The position numbers and the translations under genes were made by a program. From positions 620,001 to 684,000 of the forward strand of contig CAVWQE010000004.1 in the NCBI GenBank assembly GCA_963757135.1: a DNA stretch of 64,000 nucleotides. Direction: 5' to 3'. Position 1 is the first letter of the stretch, and every line of letters starts with the position of its first letter. Of this stretch, positions 60,469-64,000 are shown piece by piece. This DNA is from Gp1-AA145 sp963757135 (GTDB lineage: Bacteria; Acidobacteriota; Terriglobia; Terriglobales; Acidobacteriaceae). Below the pieces are notes generated by a model. That model worked only from the letters and a program-made list of their open reading frames with translations, did not search any database and was not told where the DNA came from.

Positions 60469-62169
60469 ATGCGGGACAGCGGTTCTAGATTTCTAATTTC
60501 GTGCTTCTGTCTCATCTTCCTTCTGAGCTGCGCCTCCGGACAGACCGCGCCTACTCCGGATCAGTCCGTCAATTCGGCGCAAACGCCGCCAAGCAAAGTC
60601 CCGACTACATTTCGGACCGAAAGTCGTTTGGTCGTGGTCGATGTTGTCGTGACAAAGCGCCGCGAGCCGGTCATTGGCCTCACTCAATCGGATTTTCAAG
60701 TTCTCGAGGACGGGAAGCGCCAGCAGATTCAATTCTTCGAAGCCCACGTTCCGTCGACATCCACGCAGAGACAAGCTGCGCTGCCGGAACATCAGTACTC
60801 AAACATTTCTGATGAAACTCCGAGCTCCATCAACATCGTTCTCTTCGATCTGCTGAATACGCCGCTAACTGATCAGCCTTATGCGCGTGAGCAGATGGTC
60901 CAGTTTTTGAAGACACTCCCGCCGGGTCGGCAGGTCGCCTTATTCGAGCTCGGCGGCACCTTGCGCATGCTTGCAGGTTTTCGGGCGACATCTGACGAAT
61001 TGCTCGCTGCCGCCAAGAGGGTTGTGCCACATCGCTCTGCGCTCCTCGACACGCAGGAGAGCCGGGAGGAAGCGCAAGACCAGCTTGCGCTGGCTCGAGA
61101 AGGCTCCATGAATCAGGAGTTCTTCGATCGCATGTCCGACTTTCTGGCTGAAACCAACGCCGCACGCGATCAGGACCGCGCCAAGATAACGCTTCAGGCG
61201 CTAAAAGATATTACTCACGCGGTTTCAGGGTTTCGAGGCAGGAAGAACCTCATCTGGCTCTCGGAGGAGTTCCCCGTTTATTTCGGTCCGCAGATGAACG
61301 CTTCAGATCCCAGCGCCAGCGCCCGCAACTATTTCGAGGTCATGCACGATACTGCCGGCCTGCTTTCTTCAGCCCAGATCTCAATTTACCCGATCGACGT
61401 TCGCGGCCTCATTACTGGCTTGACAACCGCAAGCTCCGGCGGAGGCGACCGCAGCAATGAGCGAATCAGGCCTATTGAGGACCTTCATCTCGAGATGGAC
61501 AACCTCGCTCGCGAAACCGGAGGCCGCGCATACTACGACACCAATGATCTGAAATTAGCGATGCAACGCAGCATCGAAAACGGCGCGCGCTACTACACCA
61601 TTGCCTATGTTCCGCAGCGGCAAAACTGGGATTCGAAATATCACCACATCAAGATTCAACTTGCGCGTTCAGGACTCGACGCCGAGTACCGCAAGGGATA
61701 TTTTGCGAATCAGCAGAAAGACCGCCCTACGGACCAGGCGCGCGCCGATCTGATCAGCGCCTTACAGCCGGCAACTCCACAATTAACCATGCTGTCGCTG
61801 AAAGCAAAGGTGTCGCTTCCGGATTCCGATCATCCCAAGGTCCGCATCGATTGCATCGTTGACGGTTCTGCTCTGGATTTTACTGCTGGTAACGGCAACC
61901 GTGAGACAGCCCACCTGCAGTTTGAGACCGTGGCGTGGAGTCCGGATCTCAAAGTGAAAGCCAACGCTTCGCACATCGTTGAGCTTTCACTGCCGAAAGA
62001 AAAATACGAGCAGGTCGTTCACAACGGATTGGCCGCCCATCAGGAACTGCAGCTTGCACCCGGCATTTACAACATACGCGTGGGCGTCCTTGATGATGGC
62101 AACAAAAAAATTGGTACGCTCGACATCCCGCTAAGAGTGAATGACGTAGGGAAGACTTCCCAAAAGTAA
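60469..62169 (+). CDS. VWFA-related protein of acidobacterial type
   Basis: A 566-residue secreted protein. Signal peptide (about 1-25: SRFLISCFCLIFLLSCASG, lipoprotein-like Cys) is followed by a short strand domain (RLVVVDVVVTKRREPVIGLTQSDFQVLEDGKRQQIQFFE by parts). A von Willebrand factor A-like fold comes next (INIVLFDLLNTP and GRKNLIWLSEEF), with a degenerate metal site. The C-terminal part is beta-rich. TIGR03436-type VWFA-related proteins are abundant in Acidobacteriota; their role is unknown, probably adhesion or surface interaction. ATG 60469. No secretion partner is adjacent. Confidence 0.92.
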   Translation: MRDSGSRFLISCFCLIFLLSCASGQTAPTPDQSVNSAQTPPSKVPTTFRTESRLVVVDVVVTKRREPVIGLTQSDFQVLEDGKRQQIQFFEAHVPSTSTQRQAALPEHQYSNISDETPSSINIVLFDLLNTPLTDQPYAREQMVQFLKTLPPGRQVALFELGGTLRMLAGFRATSDELLAAAKRVVPHRSALLDTQESREEAQDQLALAREGSMNQEFFDRMSDFLAETNAARDQDRAKITLQALKDITHAVSGFRGRKNLIWLSEEFPVYFGPQMNASDPSASARNYFEVMHDTAGLLSSAQISIYPIDVRGLITGLTTASSGGGDRSNERIRPIEDLHLEMDNLARETGGRAYYDTNDLKLAMQRSIENGARYYTIAYVPQRQNWDSKYHHIKIQLARSGLDAEYRKGYFANQQKDRPTDQARADLISALQPATPQLTMLSLKAKVSLPDSDHPKVRIDCIVDGSALDFTAGNGNRETAHLQFETVAWSPDLKVKANASHIVELSLPKEKYEQVVHNGLAAHQELQLAPGIYNIRVGVLDDGNKKIGTLDIPLRVNDVGKTSQK

Positions 62170-62193
62170 GTTCCTGCGCGCCAGCTGCGCGCT

Positions 62194-62808
62194 CTACTTC
62201 TGATCAGCCTTCTTTTCTGCTGCTTTCTTCTGCGCTTCAGCCGTCCACGGCGGGACAATGCCATTCATTCGCGCGTAGGCTATCGCCTGGCCGAGGTGTT
62301 CGTGCGCGTCGGCGACCAGGATGTACACCACGTCGCCGGCATTGGCCTGTGGGCCAAGCTTCGGCATCAGCTTCGCAAAATCAGCGTTGCTCATTCCGTT
62401 GATCGCCTTCTGCGCGAATTCCCAGGTGCGGTTTAGTTCTGCCAGTATCTGCGCTTTGTCAGTCGTCGATTTTTCAAATGTCTTGCCGTTGAATCCTGCC
62501 GGCTTTTCCGCTCCCATCAGCGCGAGTATTCCGTAACGCTCGCCGGCAACATGCAAGAACAATTCCGCAAACGATCGTGAATCAGCCGATGGGCGCCACG
62601 TCAGCTTGTTTGCAGGAACGGTATTGAGGAGATCGACGAACTTCTTCTGCACGCGCTCAAGATCAACCAGCGACTGCGCCTTCATGTCATAGCTGGGGGC
62701 GGTGTGGTCGCTGCTTGCGGCGGCATCCTGGCTCTGCGCCGATGCGTTCATCGGAGGTATCGTCAACATGGTTAAGCTCAATAACGTTAGCAGAAATACC
62801 TTGTTCAT
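62194..62808 (-). CDS. Exported DinB-like protein
   Basis: A 204-residue protein with a cleavable signal peptide (VFLLTLLSLTMLTIPPMNASA) and a DinB-type four-helix bundle. The metal-binding histidines are visible at FAELFLHVAGERYG and near the end at DAHEHLGQAIAYARMNG. The fold usually binds a metal and acts in thiol transfer or unknown reactions; the exported form is common in acidobacteria. ATG 62808 has AAGGAG 5 nt upstream. The C-terminus is Lys/Ala-rich. It converges on the VWFA gene. Confidence 0.88.
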   Translation of the reverse strand: MNKVFLLTLLSLTMLTIPPMNASAQSQDAAASSDHTAPSYDMKAQSLVDLERVQKKFVDLLNTVPANKLTWRPSADSRSFAELFLHVAGERYGILALMGAEKPAGFNGKTFEKSTTDKAQILAELNRTWEFAQKAINGMSNADFAKLMPKLGPQANAGDVVYILVADAHEHLGQAIAYARMNGIVPPWTAEAQKKAAEKKADQK

Positions 62809-62958
62809 TGGATCTCCTTTAGAAGGGCGCAGCTATCTTAGTCGTGATTGGGACGAATGTATGTGGCTGTTTATCGCGTTTTCAGGTGCACTGGAACCAG
62901 GAAGACCGTGGCTCGCGTGGCTCGACCCGCCAATCAAAGATTTACCCGGCTCGGCCGC

Positions 62959-64000
62959 TCAAGTCTTCAGAGCGCGCGCAGCGATGTCTTTGCGATAGTG
63001 GGCGCCGTCAAACTTGATCTTCGCTGCGGCTTCGTAAGCACGATCGACCGCCGACTTCAGATCTGCCGCCCGCCCCGTCACTCCCAGCACTCGGCCGCCC
63101 GAAGTGTAGTAAGCGCCGTCACGCGTGCTGGTCCCCGCATGAAAAACCTTTACGCCTTCAACCATTCCAGCCTCGTCGAGACCCGAAATCCGCTTTCCCA
63201 CCTCAATGGTTCCGGGATATCCGCCCGACGCCATGACCACGCAAACCGACGCATCCTGCGACCAGCGAAAATCCCCATCGCTTACCCGGCCTTCGATCGA
63301 GGCTTCGATCGCTTCAATCAGATCGCTGTCCATGCGCATCAGGATCGGTTGCGTTTCGGGGTCGCCGAAGCGGCAGTTGAATTCCAGCACCATCGGACCA
63401 CGGGCGGTCATCATCAGGCCGCAATAAAGAATGCCTTTGTATTCGGCGCCCTCGGCTTTCATGCCGTCCACCACCGGCTGCGCGACGTGGTGCAGCAGCC
63501 ATTGCGTCATCTGGTCGTCGAGCAAAGCACGAAACGAGTAAGCGCCCATGCCGCCCGTGTTCGGTCCGGTGTCGCCGTCGCCAACGCGCTTGTGATCTTG
63601 CGCGGCTACCAGGGCCGCTACGCGTTCTCCGTCGCTTAGAACCAGGAACGAAATCTCGTCGCCCTGCAGGCATTCTTCGATCACGACGCGTGCTCCGGCT
63701 TCGCCAACCATTTTCCCGGAAAGCATTTCAGCGGCGGCGGCGGTGGCCTCGTCTTTGTTCTTGCACATGACCACGCCTTTGCCCGCCGCCAGTCCGTCGG
63801 CCTTCACCACGACGGGGGCGCTGAAGCGCGAAAGCGCGTCTTTCACCTCGGCGGAAGAAGTGCAAATCGCATAGTGAGCGGTGGGAATCCGGTGCCGCTG
63901 CATGAATTCCTTGGCGAAGCTCTTGCTGGTTTCCAGCCGGGCCGCGGCTTTGGTCGGCCCGAACACGGGCCAGCCCCGGCGCGTGAATTCATCCACTACG
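62959..64000 (-). CDS. purD: Phosphoribosylamine-glycine ligase, C-terminal part (runs off right edge)
   Basis: About 347 residues of an ATP-grasp enzyme making GAR in purine synthesis; the N-terminus is beyond base 64000. Seen are FGPTKAAARLETSKSFAKEF, VVKADGLAAGKGVV (ATP-grasp loop), TGPNTGGMGAYS, LEFNCRFGDPETQ (metal-binding Glu/Asn region) and the C-terminal domain VASGGYPG. The frame stays open to the right end. A GTG at 63996 is inside the gene, not its start. It is close to but separate from the DinB-like gene, about 150 bp. Confidence 0.95.
   Translation of the reverse strand, partial: VVDEFTRRGWPVFGPTKAAARLETSKSFAKEFMQRHRIPTAHYAICTSSAEVKDALSRFSAPVVVKADGLAAGKGVVMCKNKDEATAAAAEMLSGKMVGEAGARVVIEECLQGDEISFLVLSDGERVAALVAAQDHKRVGDGDTGPNTGGMGAYSFRALLDDQMTQWLLHHVAQPVVDGMKAEGAEYKGILYCGLMMTARGPMVLEFNCRFGDPETQPILMRMDSDLIEAIEASIEGRVSDGDFRWSQDASVCVVMASGGYPGTIEVGKRISGLDEAGMVEGVKVFHAGTSTRDGAYYTSGGRVLGVTGRAADLKSAVDRAYEAAAKIKFDGAHYRKDIAARALKT

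Overview
The window looks like chromosomal DNA of an acidobacterium, most likely class Terriglobia. The evidence is a long Oar-like TonB-dependent receptor with an N-terminal carboxypeptidase-regulatory-like domain (4751-8464), a VWFA-related protein of the type abundant in Acidobacteriota (60469-62169), a winged-helix/TPR CadC-like regulator (31127-33052), several small secreted proteins, and a dense scatter of intergenic repeat families. This assignment is by protein recognition only; no database search was run. Base composition by eye is moderately GC-rich, and visibly lower in parts of 16-25 kb.

Layout. 1-4.3 kb: partial unknown gene, an AbrB-Doc toxin-antitoxin pair behind a perfect 20-bp palindrome, deoxynucleoside kinase, polysaccharide deacetylase, isoaspartyl peptidase. 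4.3-14.9 kb: TonB receptor with a structured leader, paired small EamA-type membrane proteins, a 55-residue metallothionein, an MltD-like lytic transglycosylase with LysM repeats, a histone-like polyampholyte, a CPA2 antiporter, and an ankyrin protein. 15.27-25.83 kb: an integrative element bounded by 65-bp direct repeats derived from the 3' end of tRNA-Pro(GGG). It carries a tyrosine recombinase, a PrimPol/RecA-type primase-helicase, two divergent GT87 membrane glycosyltransferases and several unknown genes. The tRNA is intact at the right end and truncated at the left end, beside a decayed array of similar fragments.

25.9-46 kb: ribonuclease R, a GH18-like secreted protein, the CadC-like regulator, bactofilin, a short-chain dehydrogenase lacking its catalytic tyrosine, two tandem Crp-like regulators, MurJ, a class III aminotransferase, a DUF1385-prfA pair, ATP-dependent DNA ligase, and an M48 peptidase gene split by one in-frame TAA. 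46-64 kb: HIT protein, ribosomal protein S1 with a good sigma70-type promoter and a terminator, M23 peptidase, small secreted proteins, a membrane-anchored Bcp-type peroxiredoxin, a VOC protein, ABC-F ATPase, a kinase-like/HlyD/TolC operon, a 3D-domain protein, the VWFA protein, a DinB-like protein and the start-less end of purD.

Functional themes are envelope building and remodelling (MurJ, transglycosylase, M23, deacetylase, bactofilin, 3D-domain protein), information processing (S1, RF1, RNase R, ligase, ABC-F) and stress or metal handling (metallothionein, peroxiredoxin, antiporter). The most unusual signals are the tRNA-Pro island with its own replication protein, and the dispersed palindromic repeats that have entered the rnr and ligase reading frames without breaking them.
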